From Marispirochaeta sp. (GTDB taxonomy: Bacteria; Spirochaetota; Spirochaetia; JC444; Marispirochaetaceae), in the NCBI RefSeq assembly GCF_963668165.1, contig NZ_OY764212.1, forward strand, positions 1,054,001 through 1,118,000: a stretch of 64,000 bases of DNA, written 5' to 3'. The translations under genes were made by a program, and so were the position numbers. This document shows, in pieces, positions 50,598 through 59,573 of this stretch. How positions within the stretch are numbered: position 1 is the stretch's first letter; the number at the start of each line of letters is the position of its first letter. The notes under the pieces are model-generated. The model was not told where the DNA came from. It searched no databases and was given only the letters and a program-made list of their open reading frames with translations.

Positions 50598-50618
50598 ACC
50601 ACGAAAAACACGAAAGAG
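50598..50618 (+). repeat. ACCACGAAA-type repeat, right of hsdR start
   Basis: ACCACGAAAAACACGAAAGAG lies between the hsdR start and the GxxExxY stop. The same repeat in the opposite sense covers the start of the GxxExxY gene (51001-51031), and both senses occur at 52062-52133. Confidence 0.7.
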
Positions 50619-50620
50619 AA

Positions 50621-51031
50621 TCATAAGACGATCCTTTCAATCTGCACTTTCGGATAGGCATTAAAATTAATAAGCATTCCCAAACGTAAATGGGTTGCTT
50701 TTAAATAGTTTATCACTTGCGCACGGTGGATTGGCTCAATAGATTTGCAGGCTTTCAGTTCCACTATAATCGAATTATAACAGACAAGGTCTGCCTTGAA
50801 AAATTGATCTAATTTCTGCTTTTTGTATTTAATACTTATTTCAGCTTGTTTCTGAAAAGGAATATTTCTCAGGAAAAACTCTTTCTCCAGACACTCCTGA
50901 TACACAGACTCCAGAAATCCCGGACCGATTTCTTTGTAAACATCAAATATCGCTCCCTGGATTTGATAGCATTCTTCTTTAAAAAGAATCTTCTCTTCCT
51001 TTTCGTGCATTTCGTTATTTTCGTGGTTCAT
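50621..51031 (-). CDS. GxxExxY protein
   Basis: This 136-residue protein of the GxxExxY family (PD-(D/E)xK-like fold) has the name-giving GPGFLESVYQE at about residues 38-48, and then FKADLVCYNSIIVELKAC, which looks like a nuclease-type D...ExK site. The role of the family is not settled. Its first residues (MNHENNEMHEKE) are encoded by an ACCACGAA-type repeat, so the start region derives from a repeated element. It overlaps the RhuM-Fic stop by 4 nt (ATGA) and lies inside the hsd operon before hsdR. Confidence 0.85.
   Translation of the reverse strand: MNHENNEMHEKEEKILFKEECYQIQGAIFDVYKEIGPGFLESVYQECLEKEFFLRNIPFQKQAEISIKYKKQKLDQFFKADLVCYNSIIVELKACKSIEPIHRAQVINYLKATHLRLGMLINFNAYPKVQIERIVL
51001..51031 (-). 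repeat. ACCACGAAA-type repeat covering the GxxExxY start
   Basis: On the minus strand the sequence reads ATGAACCACGAAAATAACG, then AAATGCACGAAAA. It is the reverse orientation of the repeat at 50598 and forms the first codons of the GxxExxY gene. Confidence 0.65.
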
Positions 51032-52026
51032 AGATGACTCCGATTCAGAACAGTAATAACGATTTTTACCATGGTATCTTTTTCCTCAGGCTTTGATACG
51101 GCAATGAGCAAGCTCAGAGCTGCCAGCCCTTCATCGCTTATGCGGCGTGTCCCATCCGCCCTGAATAGAAGTCCGTTTTTGTCCAGAAAGTAGAGAAACA
51201 GAGCTGCCGCTATACGCTTGTTTCCGTCAACAAAGGAGTGGTTCTTAACCACAAGATACAACAGCATGGCGGCCTTGTCCTCCAGAGCAGGATACAGTTC
51301 CTTCCTATCGTATGACTGATAGATCTGCCGAACGGAGCTCTCAAAACTTGAATCCTTCGGCCTTCCGAATACGTCGGAATCAAAATCCCGGCGCATCTCC
51401 CGGACAAGTCCAAGGAATTCCTCCGGTTCGATCTTGATTGCGGCCCTGTCCGTTTTACCTTTCATTTCCAGTTTTTCGTGGTCGTAATCATCCAGAATAT
51501 CCAAACCTTTTGAAAATTCCGACAAAATCCGAAAAACATTGCGGGCGTCATCAATGGAGTGGATCTGTTTGGATAAACTGCGTTCAACCATCTGGATGGA
51601 TTGTCGCAGCCGCTGGATATTTTCCTGCTGCTCCTGGAGTCGTTGCTGGTTAATGGTATAGCCCTGCACCAAGTGTTCCTTGAGAACACGGTTAGCCCAG
51701 ATGCGGAACCGGGTACCCTGTTTCGAGTTGACCCGGTAGCCGACGGAAAGAATCATATCCAGGTTATAATACAATATTTCGCGACGGACTTGTCTGTTAC
51801 CCTCTTGCTGAACTTGTGCAAATTTTGCACAAGTTGCCGCCTCTTCCAGTTCCTCTGTTTCAAGTATGTTTTTGATATGTTTTACGATCGATGTTCGGTC
51901 GGTGGCGAACAACTCACTTAATTGGTTTTGGGTTAACCACAAAGTCTCTGCTTCAAGTCGTACCTCAGTTTGAACGCTACCGGCTGCGTCTGTATAGATG
52001 ACAATCTCGCCCTTATTTTCGCTCAT
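51028..52026 (-). CDS. RhuM-Fic/Doc fusion protein
   Basis: This 332-residue protein joins an N-terminal RhuM-like domain (about residues 15-110: WLTQNQLSELFATDRTSIVKHIKNIL, YYNLDMILSVGYRVNSKQGTRFRIWAN, given in parts) to a C-terminal Fic/Doc domain. The active-site motif NHSFVDGNKRIAA lies near residue 262. Fic proteins attach AMP or another group from a nucleotide to a target. RhuM/Fic genes are frequent riders in type I restriction operons. No adjacent antitoxin is visible and no inhibitory (S/T)xxxE(G/N) motif is obvious. It lies between hsdS and hsdR and is flanked by ACCACGAA repeats. Confidence 0.88.
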   Translation of the reverse strand: MSENKGEIVIYTDAAGSVQTEVRLEAETLWLTQNQLSELFATDRTSIVKHIKNILETEELEEAATCAKFAQVQQEGNRQVRREILYYNLDMILSVGYRVNSKQGTRFRIWANRVLKEHLVQGYTINQQRLQEQQENIQRLRQSIQMVERSLSKQIHSIDDARNVFRILSEFSKGLDILDDYDHEKLEMKGKTDRAAIKIEPEEFLGLVREMRRDFDSDVFGRPKDSSFESSVRQIYQSYDRKELYPALEDKAAMLLYLVVKNHSFVDGNKRIAAALFLYFLDKNGLLFRADGTRRISDEGLAALSLLIAVSKPEEKDTMVKIVITVLNRSHL

Positions 52027-52061
52027 ACCGACTCCCGCACATTAATATTCTGGTATGTATA

Positions 52062-52133
52062 ACCACGAAAGGCACGAAAATCACGAATGTTCGCGCTCTT
52101 TCCTTTTTCGTGACTTTTGTGTTTTTCGTGGTT
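52062..52133. repeat. Inverted pair of ACCACGAAA-type repeats between RhuM-Fic and hsdS
   Basis: ACCACGAAAGGCACGAAAAT plus CACGAA (from 52062) is an imperfect reverse complement of the sequence ending TTTTTCGTGGT before 52133. It could fold into a long hairpin and begins exactly at the hsdS stop. Confidence 0.7.
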
Positions 52134-53473
52134 CATATTCTTTCCCGCACATCTATCTTCCCGGTCACTGCCGAAGAAATCAGCGATGTCCGGTATTCTT
52201 TCAGCCTTTCGATGGCGGTCTCCACCTTGGCGACCAGGGAATCGATCTTTTCCGTTTCCCGGTCAAGAAAAGCCGCAATAGCCTGTTGTTCGGGGAGAGG
52301 GGGAATTGGTAAAACAAGATTTTGAACAACATTCATTCCAATGTTTTGTTGGGTTCCATAACTCCAAAATAGTTGCACGGAAGTCTGGAACTCTCTTGAA
52401 TTCATGGCTGACAAAACAAATCTCGGATCAGATTTCTCATAATGACAACGAATTACTGCTAATGGTGACCAGATATTGAACTCTTCATCAGTTTCAACGA
52501 TTGCAAGATTACCTGTTGTTGCACCTGATTTAATCATGTAGATATCATTTCGTTTTGGATGATATTTCAAACTAAATCTTCGATGATCATCTTCAGATAT
52601 AAAGCCACGTTTCTTGTTGAAGTCTATTTTATTGTTTCTCACAGCTTCAGCTGATACAAAAGGTATGCCTTCATCAAGTATCTCTGGAGTTTCATGAGGC
52701 CCATCGGTCACAGGTGTCGAAACAATTCGCTTTATTGGTAAAACCTCCCAACCTTCCGGCGCATCGCCGAGCCAGGGAACACCCGAGGGTTTCATCTTCA
52801 CCGAATGATCCAGCCCCTTGATTACGGCGCGGGAAATCATGGCGCTGCGTTTCTCCTTGAGCAAGGCGATGAGCCGCTTCTTTTTATCGATCAGGGCGTC
52901 GATGCGGCCGGTTTCCCGGTCAAGAAAGGAGGCAATGGCCTGCTGTTCGGGGAGAGGGGGGAAGCCTATTTGGAATTCTTTGACAAAATCATCCGGTACA
53001 CGTTTCTGACCACCTGCACCATACATCCAGGCCTCACCATTTTTCCTGAAATCTCTTGAAATAGTTAAAAAATAAAGATATTCATTATGTAATTTTGGAC
53101 CTGGCCGAAGTACCGTTAGCTCTGTTGTTCCAAACCCATATTCAGTGCCCAAATCACGCATGATAGCGCCTTTTCCATTTTCAAAACACGGAGTAATTTT
53201 CGCAAATGTGACATCGCCTTCAGAAAAATAGGTATAACCACTGCTTACTTCATAAACAGGTCTTTTTGTATCTATTCGGAGTGTTCCATCTTCACCAACA
53301 GCTTCCATTGGTAAAAAAGCAAGCTCGGTTTCTGGTGATAGATAGTCTATTTCTTTCTTGCTGGGATTCAAAGAAAGCATAAAACATGTACGTTTCACCT
53401 CCCAATGCTCCGGCACATCTCCCAGCCATTGAACTCCGGAAGGTTTATATGTGGGATACTGTTTCCTACTCAT
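52133..53473 (-). CDS. hsdS: Type I restriction enzyme, S (specificity) subunit
   Basis: This 446-residue specificity subunit has two target-recognition domains and two conserved coiled-coil spacers. The first TRD begins at PSGVQWLGDVPEHWEV and ends at PPLPEQQAIASFLDRETGRID. The second begins at PSGVPWLGDAPEGWEV and ends at PPLPEQQAIAAFLDRETEKID. The strong internal repeat is typical of HsdS and allows recombination that changes specificity. It would recognise a bipartite DNA site. It overlaps hsdM by 4 nt. Confidence 0.95.
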   Translation of the reverse strand: MSRKQYPTYKPSGVQWLGDVPEHWEVKRTCFMLSLNPSKKEIDYLSPETELAFLPMEAVGEDGTLRIDTKRPVYEVSSGYTYFSEGDVTFAKITPCFENGKGAIMRDLGTEYGFGTTELTVLRPGPKLHNEYLYFLTISRDFRKNGEAWMYGAGGQKRVPDDFVKEFQIGFPPLPEQQAIASFLDRETGRIDALIDKKKRLIALLKEKRSAMISRAVIKGLDHSVKMKPSGVPWLGDAPEGWEVLPIKRIVSTPVTDGPHETPEILDEGIPFVSAEAVRNNKIDFNKKRGFISEDDHRRFSLKYHPKRNDIYMIKSGATTGNLAIVETDEEFNIWSPLAVIRCHYEKSDPRFVLSAMNSREFQTSVQLFWSYGTQQNIGMNVVQNLVLPIPPLPEQQAIAAFLDRETEKIDSLVAKVETAIERLKEYRTSLISSAVTGKIDVRERI

Positions 53474-55575
53474 TTCAGTACCCCGATACTCCCGGTAATC
53501 TCCCCCAGCATGGAGACGATTTCCCGTTCCAGTTCCTTGATGTCAGTCTCAATCTCTTCCAGTTCCCGGGGAGGTTCATAGCGGTAAAAATGCCGGTTCA
53601 GCGGTATTTCGTAGCCGACCTTGGTCTTTTTGTAGTCGATCCAGGCATCGGGAACATGGGGCAGCACTTCCCGTTTGAAGTAATCCTCCACGTTTTCTTT
53701 AAGGGGTACATTCTCAGTATCCCTCAAATCAGAGTCAGGCTCAGGCCTGCCCCTGGTGTCCCGGCATACTTCCGCGGTTTCATCCTTTTCGCTCAGGGCT
53801 TCCAGAATCACCTTCAGCTCCGGCCCGGATAAGTGCAGCCCGGAGGCGTGCTCAATTTTTTTCAGTTCCGTGAGAAAAGCAGCCCTGTTTTTGAATAATT
53901 GTTCCGAGGTGGCCTTTCCCAGGTCGAAGACCAGGGTTTTGATGGCCTGCTGCCGATTCTGCCCGGCTTCAATCTCCTGCTGGCGAACGATTTCATTCTT
54001 TTTCTTACTCGCTGCAATGTTAATAAATCCTTTGAGATCATCCAGCCGGTTGATTCGTTCTTCACTGGCTTGAAAATTGAGCCTAAGGGGCCGCTCGACG
54101 GTGATTTTGTTGAACCCGAAATCGATGTTGTCGAAGATTTTTGATACCTCAAGCTCTTTTGTCTGACCGTCAATGATAAATGTCCGCTTCTCGTTATGAC
54201 GGAAATTTCCGTAAATCTCACTGATGGCAGCAATCTGATTTGGCAGGTTGTCCCTGCCATCGCCAATCTGGTGTCTCTTGTTTCCCAGGCTTTTCCGCAT
54301 TTTTACGAAGTAATTTCTGGCATCGATAAGCTGAATTTTACCTTTGCGCCGCTGTTCCTTACGGTTGCTGATTATCCAGATATAGGTGGAAATCCCGGTA
54401 TTGTAGAAGAGCTGGTCAGGCAGGGCCACAACGGCTTCCAGCCAGTCGTTCTCAATAATCCACTGCCGGATATTGGACTCACCGCTTCCCGCGTCCCCCG
54501 TAAACAGGGGAGAACCGTTAAAAACGATTCCGATTCGGCTTCCCCCTTCTTCAGGAGTCCGCATCTTTGAGATCATATGCTGAAGAAACAGGAGGGAACC
54601 GTCGTTGATACGCGGTGTACCGGCACCAAAGCGTCCTTCGTAACCAAGGCTAATTCTTTCGTTTTCAATTGTTTTTTGCTGAGTTTTCCACTCTACCCCA
54701 AAGGGGGGATTTGCCAGCATGTAATCGAATCTGTGTTTTTTAAACCCGTCTTTCTCGAAAGTACAATCCGGTTTGATATTGTCCGCATCTTCCCCCTTGA
54801 TCAGCATATCCGCACGGCAGATGGCATAGGCTTCGTCGTTCCAGTCCTGACCGTACAGATGAGGCTGAGCATCGCTGTTCAGGTCCCGGATATACTGCTC
54901 GGCTACCGACAGCATTCCACCCGTTCCGCAGGCGGGGTCATAAATGGTTTTTACCACATGGCTTTTGCGTAACTCCTCTTCCGGCGAAAGAAGCAGATTC
55001 ACCATCAGCTTGATCACTTCCCGGGGTGTAAAGTGTTCTCCTGCTTCTTCATTGGCCTGCTCAGCGCCGATTCTTATGAGCTCCTCGAAGACGTAGCCCA
55101 TCTGCAAGTTATCAATGTTTGAAGGAGAAAGATCCATTTGGTCGGATGCAAATTTCTTTATCACATTAAAAAGCAGGTTTTTCTCATTCAATTTATTGAC
55201 CTGAATACCAAAATCGAAACGTTCGAAGATCTGGCGAATATTTGCAGAAAAAGAATTGATGTAACTGTTCAGGTTGGGAGCTATATGATTCGGATCGTCC
55301 AGAAGTTTTTTGAAATTGAGTTTCGACAGGTTGTAAAAAGGAACTCCGGCAATCTCTCTGAGTTTGGCATTTATGATGTTTTCCGATTTTCCTTTCAGTG
55401 ATTGAATTTCGTTAAGGACTGTATCCTTCGCAGGGTCAAGAATACAGTCAAAGCGCCGCAACACGGTTAATGGAAGAATCACCTTTCGGTATTCGTTCCG
55501 TTTATACGGTCCACGGAGCAGATTGCAGATACTCCAGATGAAATTTACTATTTGGCTGTGTGACTGTATTGCCAT
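53470..55575 (-). CDS. hsdM: Type I restriction enzyme, M (methyltransferase) subunit
   Basis: This 701-residue N6-adenine methyltransferase has an N-terminal HsdM helical domain and a SAM-binding motif I, DPACGTGGM, near residue 213. The catalytic motif IV, NPPFGVEW, is near residue 289. It is longer than the common 500-residue form: the C-terminal 200 residues (coiled-coil NEIVRQQEIEAGQNRQQAIK and an EALSEKDE region) are an extension. GGAGAGG precedes the ATG. It is the first gene of the hsd operon, whose upstream region carries a 34-bp element shared with dcm. Confidence 0.95.
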   Translation of the reverse strand: MAIQSHSQIVNFIWSICNLLRGPYKRNEYRKVILPLTVLRRFDCILDPAKDTVLNEIQSLKGKSENIINAKLREIAGVPFYNLSKLNFKKLLDDPNHIAPNLNSYINSFSANIRQIFERFDFGIQVNKLNEKNLLFNVIKKFASDQMDLSPSNIDNLQMGYVFEELIRIGAEQANEEAGEHFTPREVIKLMVNLLLSPEEELRKSHVVKTIYDPACGTGGMLSVAEQYIRDLNSDAQPHLYGQDWNDEAYAICRADMLIKGEDADNIKPDCTFEKDGFKKHRFDYMLANPPFGVEWKTQQKTIENERISLGYEGRFGAGTPRINDGSLLFLQHMISKMRTPEEGGSRIGIVFNGSPLFTGDAGSGESNIRQWIIENDWLEAVVALPDQLFYNTGISTYIWIISNRKEQRRKGKIQLIDARNYFVKMRKSLGNKRHQIGDGRDNLPNQIAAISEIYGNFRHNEKRTFIIDGQTKELEVSKIFDNIDFGFNKITVERPLRLNFQASEERINRLDDLKGFINIAASKKKNEIVRQQEIEAGQNRQQAIKTLVFDLGKATSEQLFKNRAAFLTELKKIEHASGLHLSGPELKVILEALSEKDETAEVCRDTRGRPEPDSDLRDTENVPLKENVEDYFKREVLPHVPDAWIDYKKTKVGYEIPLNRHFYRYEPPRELEEIETDIKELEREIVSMLGEITGSIGVLK

Positions 55576-55678
55576 TTACCTCTCCAATTTTTTTTCTCTT
55601 ATCCCGGCATGGACTTGATACGATTCGATAAGCATCAATGGCTTCTTGAGGCCAGGGGTTCTAAGATATCTCGTCTGT

Positions 55679-55712
55679 CCATTCTATCATATTCATCATT
55701 GTCTTGGTGTGG
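55679..55712 (-). promoter_or_regulatory. 34-bp element upstream of hsdM, shared with dcm
   Basis: This block (minus strand ends ATATGATAGAATGG) is 104 nt before hsdM. It matches 29 of 34 positions in the block at 60914-60947, which lies 82 nt before dcm. All five differences are T here and C there (plus strand). Sequences on either side are unrelated. It may be a promoter or operator. The rest of 55576-55865 has no convincing gene. Confidence 0.5.
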
Positions 55713-55865
55713 ATTTTCCACTACCGTCTGAGGAGTATCTAAAGTGCGAACGAAGCGAGGATTTGAGTTGAGGAGAGCGCAGTGAAACATAATTTTTGGT
55801 GGAACAAAGCGAACCATATAGCCGCTGTTAAAAGTTTTACCGCGCCATCTTCTGTTTTCAGTATC

Positions 55866-56315
55866 TTAAAATTCTTTCGCACCACCACCGGAGTATAGTA
55901 AGTACGAAGACGTTTCTAAAAAACCTACAATCCTGTTTTCCAGTGTTTCATTCCAGTTATTTATCTCACATTCCCATATTATCTCTGTTTTCCATCCAAG
56001 CTCATTTAACCGCTCAATATTATACCTGTCTCTTTCCATAGTTTTCTTAAACTTTGCCTGCCAAAAATCATTCCGCGTAGATGGATTTGATGTGAACCTG
56101 CATCCATGCCTGTGCCAGAAGCATCCGTGGACGAAAATGATTGCGTGATACTTCGGCAGCACGATATCCGGTTTACCAGGAAGATCCTTACTGTGAAGCC
56201 GGTACCGATATCCGTTTGCCCAGAGCCATCTGCGCACAATCATCTCAGGTCGAGTATCTTTCGCCTTAATTTTTGACATGTTATAACTTCGCTGTTCAGG
56301 CGAATGGACATCCAT
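55866..56315 (-). CDS. vsr: Very short patch repair endonuclease
   Basis: This 149-residue Vsr-type endonuclease nicks next to T:G mismatches that arise when 5-methylcytosine deaminates. It shows SKIKAKDTRPEMIVRRWLW at the start, the catalytic Asp50 in GKPDIVL, and FVHGCFWHRHGC, in which His63, His68, Cys65 and Cys72 serve the active site and structural zinc. It is the last gene of the dcm-GHKL-receiver-vsr cassette. Its ATG overlaps the receiver gene's stop by 1 nt. Pairing with a C5 methyltransferase is the classic context. Confidence 0.95.
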   Translation of the reverse strand: MDVHSPEQRSYNMSKIKAKDTRPEMIVRRWLWANGYRYRLHSKDLPGKPDIVLPKYHAIIFVHGCFWHRHGCRFTSNPSTRNDFWQAKFKKTMERDRYNIERLNELGWKTEIIWECEINNWNETLENRIVGFLETSSYLLYSGGGAKEF

Positions 56316-57409
56316 TACTCAATGGCCTCCTGCGCTGTAGTCAGATGCGCAATAAAACCATCGCACTCGATATCTGGCTGTCCTTGGCGAGCATAGTAAG
56401 ATGAGAAACGCGCCACAACATCTTTCACAAACGATGGTGAGATTTGGATAGATGGTTTATCGAACATTCTTTCAAAATCTTTCTTTTTGTATGAACTTAA
56501 TTTCCGGAAATTTAAGAAACCTCCTTTAAAAAATGAAGTTTCGGGTAGCCAATGACTATAAGCATTGAAGTTGTTGCTGAATACAGCTTCCAGTTTGCTC
56601 TCTTTTTCGGAGGCATCCACACACTTCCTTATTACTACGTCTGTCACCTTTGATACCGACTCTATTTCTACAAGAAGAATTCTCTCGGTCTTGAAACTTT
56701 TACCATCCCTGATCACAAGATCGCAGGCCGGATTCATTACTGTAAACCACTGGCCACTATCTTTATGTTTAACAATACTTCCGGTACGGATTTTATCCGA
56801 AAGAGGCGGATGCAGATACATCTCTTCAGGAAAACTCCGATCCCCGTCATCATCAAGGAGTTGGAGCAGATGATTCAGGGCGTGGTGGAGCAGAGCTTTT
56901 TCAGTCCTGGAAGAATCTTTTTCACCATAAGCAACCCATCTGTCTTTTTGAGGAAGTAGGTTTTCCCGGAACACTTGGTTCAGGGTTTCCTCTATAATTC
57001 CTCGGCCACCCATAATGCGCGTTAGACCGGTATTGTGAATCCCCCAGAAATGATCCAGCAAATCGGCGTATCCTGCCCCGGGTTCGCCTTTATTGAACAC
57101 TCCGATGTAAGCAAACTCTGAATCAGCGGCATCGGGTGTTCCTGTAAGTATGGCCACCGGAATCCTGAAGTGTGATTCTTCTATCAGACGAACCACTTGG
57201 GTTCCTCCATCACCCTGATCCACGAGCTTTAAATCAATAATTGCACCGTCAAAAGAGTTATCAAGTTTCTCGAATGCATCATCAACACTCTTACATTCTA
57301 CAAGCGCAATTGAACACTTTTTCTCTTTCTCAAAATCATTAACGCAAGCCCTGCAAGTCTCAAGATCTTGTTCATCATCTTCAACTAACAACAGTTTGAA
57401 ATCAGCCAT
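56315..57409 (-). CDS. Receiver-domain protein with unknown C-terminal domain
   Basis: This 364-residue protein begins with a complete response-regulator receiver domain: acidic pocket Glu10-Asp11-Asp12, phosphoacceptor Asp59 in IIDLKL, Thr89 in AILTGT and Lys107 in FNKGE. The remaining 240 residues match no output domain I know. They include a conserved-looking NPACDLVIRDGK region with a Cys and a C-terminal YYARQGQPDIECDGF. No helix-turn-helix is evident. It overlaps the GHKL/histidine kinase gene by 8 nt, so phosphotransfer from that protein's His501 to Asp59 is a direct prediction. Confidence 0.8.
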   Translation of the reverse strand: MADFKLLLVEDDEQDLETCRACVNDFEKEKKCSIALVECKSVDDAFEKLDNSFDGAIIDLKLVDQGDGGTQVVRLIEESHFRIPVAILTGTPDAADSEFAYIGVFNKGEPGAGYADLLDHFWGIHNTGLTRIMGGRGIIEETLNQVFRENLLPQKDRWVAYGEKDSSRTEKALLHHALNHLLQLLDDDGDRSFPEEMYLHPPLSDKIRTGSIVKHKDSGQWFTVMNPACDLVIRDGKSFKTERILLVEIESVSKVTDVVIRKCVDASEKESKLEAVFSNNFNAYSHWLPETSFFKGGFLNFRKLSSYKKKDFERMFDKPSIQISPSFVKDVVARFSSYYARQGQPDIECDGFIAHLTTAQEAIE

Positions 57410-59573
57410 TTATTTCTTCCTCATTTGTTGGCTGAAGCCTGAAATATGCTCCTGTGTCAGATTCCAATGCCCTTAACTCTAAACTGTTTCTTGCTGCAGC
57501 CTCCCCTGCTATAGCCAATCCAAGTCCGGTTCCGGATGGTTTGGTGGAAAACTGGGGTTCAAAGATCACTTCACTTGCGATCAGGTCCGGTTCAATGCCC
57601 GGTCCGGTATCTCGATAGTCGACATGTATGAGGGAATCACTGTTCGTCACTACTTCAATAGTGATTTCCCGCTTCGGAACCTTCTTCTCGCTCATCCAGT
57701 AAATACTATTATCGACGAGGTTTGTAAAAATCGCATAGATATCTTGCTGCCAAGATGAGAACAAGAAATTGTCTGGGCCAACGACTTTCACAACCACATG
57801 ATGGATCTGCATCTCCTCATCAAATACAGACAGGGAGTTCCCAATCGTTTTCTTCAAATCTAACAGCTTTCTTGCGGTGCGCTTTCCAGCAGCAAGAGGA
57901 TCAAGTCTACTGAAAAGAACCACAAAATTCTCAGCGTTTTTACCAATTCCTTCGGAGATATCCCGTAGTTCTTCGGCGGTAGATACAATCTGTTCTTTCT
58001 TAAATTCCTGCACCTTTTTACGGATACGGGGAACCTGATTCCGGAAATAACTCAACGACCGTCTGCCTTCATGTAGTATAACGTTGATGATTTTCCCGAG
58101 AGTTGCTTGTCCCTGATAAATAGCAACAGTCTGGCGGATCTCATCGATTACCTTATTCTTGTCCTCTGCATCGCGACAGATGATCTCGATGATATCATCT
58201 GTGGTCTCCTTGTCGAATCCTTCTTTTGATAACCTCGACCTGACATCGCGTTTCAGAATGTCAAACGAGAATAATTGTTCAAGTTCCCTTTCTACCTTTA
58301 GTGCCGGCCTGCTTAGTCCTGCCTTTTGCCTGTAATTAAAGCGTCGTTCTTCCAATTTGGCGATTACAGCCTTGGTGATTTCCTTCAGTCGAGTAAATGC
58401 TGTATTCTCTCGTAGACCGTCCCTCGCACTCTTTTCCACTAGCCCGGACAGCTCGTCCGACTGAATCTGTACATACCCGATGACTTGGTTGCTTCCTATC
58501 CGAAGCGAAGGATTCTGGACACGCTGTTCATTGAGTTTCAGCCAATCAAAGTCCGCGTCACCCAATGGCCGGATACGGAATCCATTCCGGTAGACACCAA
58601 TGCCGTTGTACTCATTCAGAAGTTGTCTAGCCTGAAGCTTCCCGACATAATTACCCGCTTCATCTTTGAGACCGCGACCTATCAGGGATTCAATTGCCTC
58701 CTTCTCGCGGTCATACACCCGGATATCGAAAACAAGTTCTCCGCAACCGGTCGGTCCATCGACATTGACCTGGATATTCTCCTCCGTGGTGTTACGAGCT
58801 TTCTTCAGTGAGTATGTCAGGGTACCTTTTCCGTCGGCATCGATTCTGCCGGTGATTCGGTAGTCAAACAGATCGAAGATCGGATAGGGTTCGATTGTTT
58901 CAGTGACATCTTGGACATCAGGAAAGCCGTTAATCTCCAGATTGATGCGGAACTCGTCATCATTCGTCTCGTCGCTTAGGGCTACACTCACTGGAGAAAT
59001 CAGTTTTTTCAGTTCGAAGCGGAGTTTGTCGAATTGCTTCTGGTTCCAATCTCTGAGAAGCTCACCGTCACCGGTCATGGTCAAACGGGTTCCTGTAGGG
59101 TCTGACACCTTAGTCGTTTCAATAAGTATCTCCACGTCATCCAGGTATTGTGCCTTTTCAAAGGTGTTCCACTCGACGAGTAACGTAGTTTTCTCACCTT
59201 CGGAGGTGACTGTTTCGAGCAGAAGGTCGGTGCCAAGAATGGATGCTGCATAGCGGCCAACCCCCTTGCGGCCCTGCATGATCCTGCCGGAAGGGCTTTG
59301 CCGCCTGTCAAGTTTGTCCCTCGTTGAAGGAACCATCCATTTATTTATGACAGTATCTCGTGACATACCATGCCCATGATCAGTAATGACTATGGAATAG
59401 CTGCTGCGCTCAGGTCGCGCCCGAAACTCAATATTCACATCCGGCGAATCGGCGTCATAGGCGTTCTTTACCAGTTCCACGACCGCTGCATCACAGTCCT
59501 GAATCAGGTCCCGGCCGATGGTCAGAATATGACGACCAGCTGGTCGTATCTTATAGATTCCGCTTGAGCTCAC
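57402..59573 (-). CDS. Double-GHKL ATPase: MORC/Hsp90-like domain fused to histidine kinase
   Basis: This 723-residue protein has two GHKL ATPase modules. The first (residues 20-200) is Hsp90/MORC-like: VVELVKNAYDAD (Glu33, Asn37), DHGHGM (65-70) and GRKGVGRYAA. The second is histidine-kinase-like: an H-box-like helix with His501 in VILHEGRRS, NLVDNSIYWM near 620, DTGPGIE and FSTKPSGTGLGLAIA near 680. A long helical connector lies between them. No membrane segment is seen. It overlaps dcm (4 nt) and the receiver gene (8 nt). Such proteins have been noted near restriction systems. The role of two ATPases in one chain is not known to me. Confidence 0.82.
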   Translation of the reverse strand: MSSSGIYKIRPAGRHILTIGRDLIQDCDAAVVELVKNAYDADSPDVNIEFRARPERSSYSIVITDHGHGMSRDTVINKWMVPSTRDKLDRRQSPSGRIMQGRKGVGRYAASILGTDLLLETVTSEGEKTTLLVEWNTFEKAQYLDDVEILIETTKVSDPTGTRLTMTGDGELLRDWNQKQFDKLRFELKKLISPVSVALSDETNDDEFRINLEINGFPDVQDVTETIEPYPIFDLFDYRITGRIDADGKGTLTYSLKKARNTTEENIQVNVDGPTGCGELVFDIRVYDREKEAIESLIGRGLKDEAGNYVGKLQARQLLNEYNGIGVYRNGFRIRPLGDADFDWLKLNEQRVQNPSLRIGSNQVIGYVQIQSDELSGLVEKSARDGLRENTAFTRLKEITKAVIAKLEERRFNYRQKAGLSRPALKVERELEQLFSFDILKRDVRSRLSKEGFDKETTDDIIEIICRDAEDKNKVIDEIRQTVAIYQGQATLGKIINVILHEGRRSLSYFRNQVPRIRKKVQEFKKEQIVSTAEELRDISEGIGKNAENFVVLFSRLDPLAAGKRTARKLLDLKKTIGNSLSVFDEEMQIHHVVVKVVGPDNFLFSSWQQDIYAIFTNLVDNSIYWMSEKKVPKREITIEVVTNSDSLIHVDYRDTGPGIEPDLIASEVIFEPQFSTKPSGTGLGLAIAGEAAARNSLELRALESDTGAYFRLQPTNEEEING

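Noticed and set aside
55635..55817. 60-residue minus-strand frame upstream of hsdM
   Set aside because: Covers the 34-bp shared element and has no ribosome binding site or homology.
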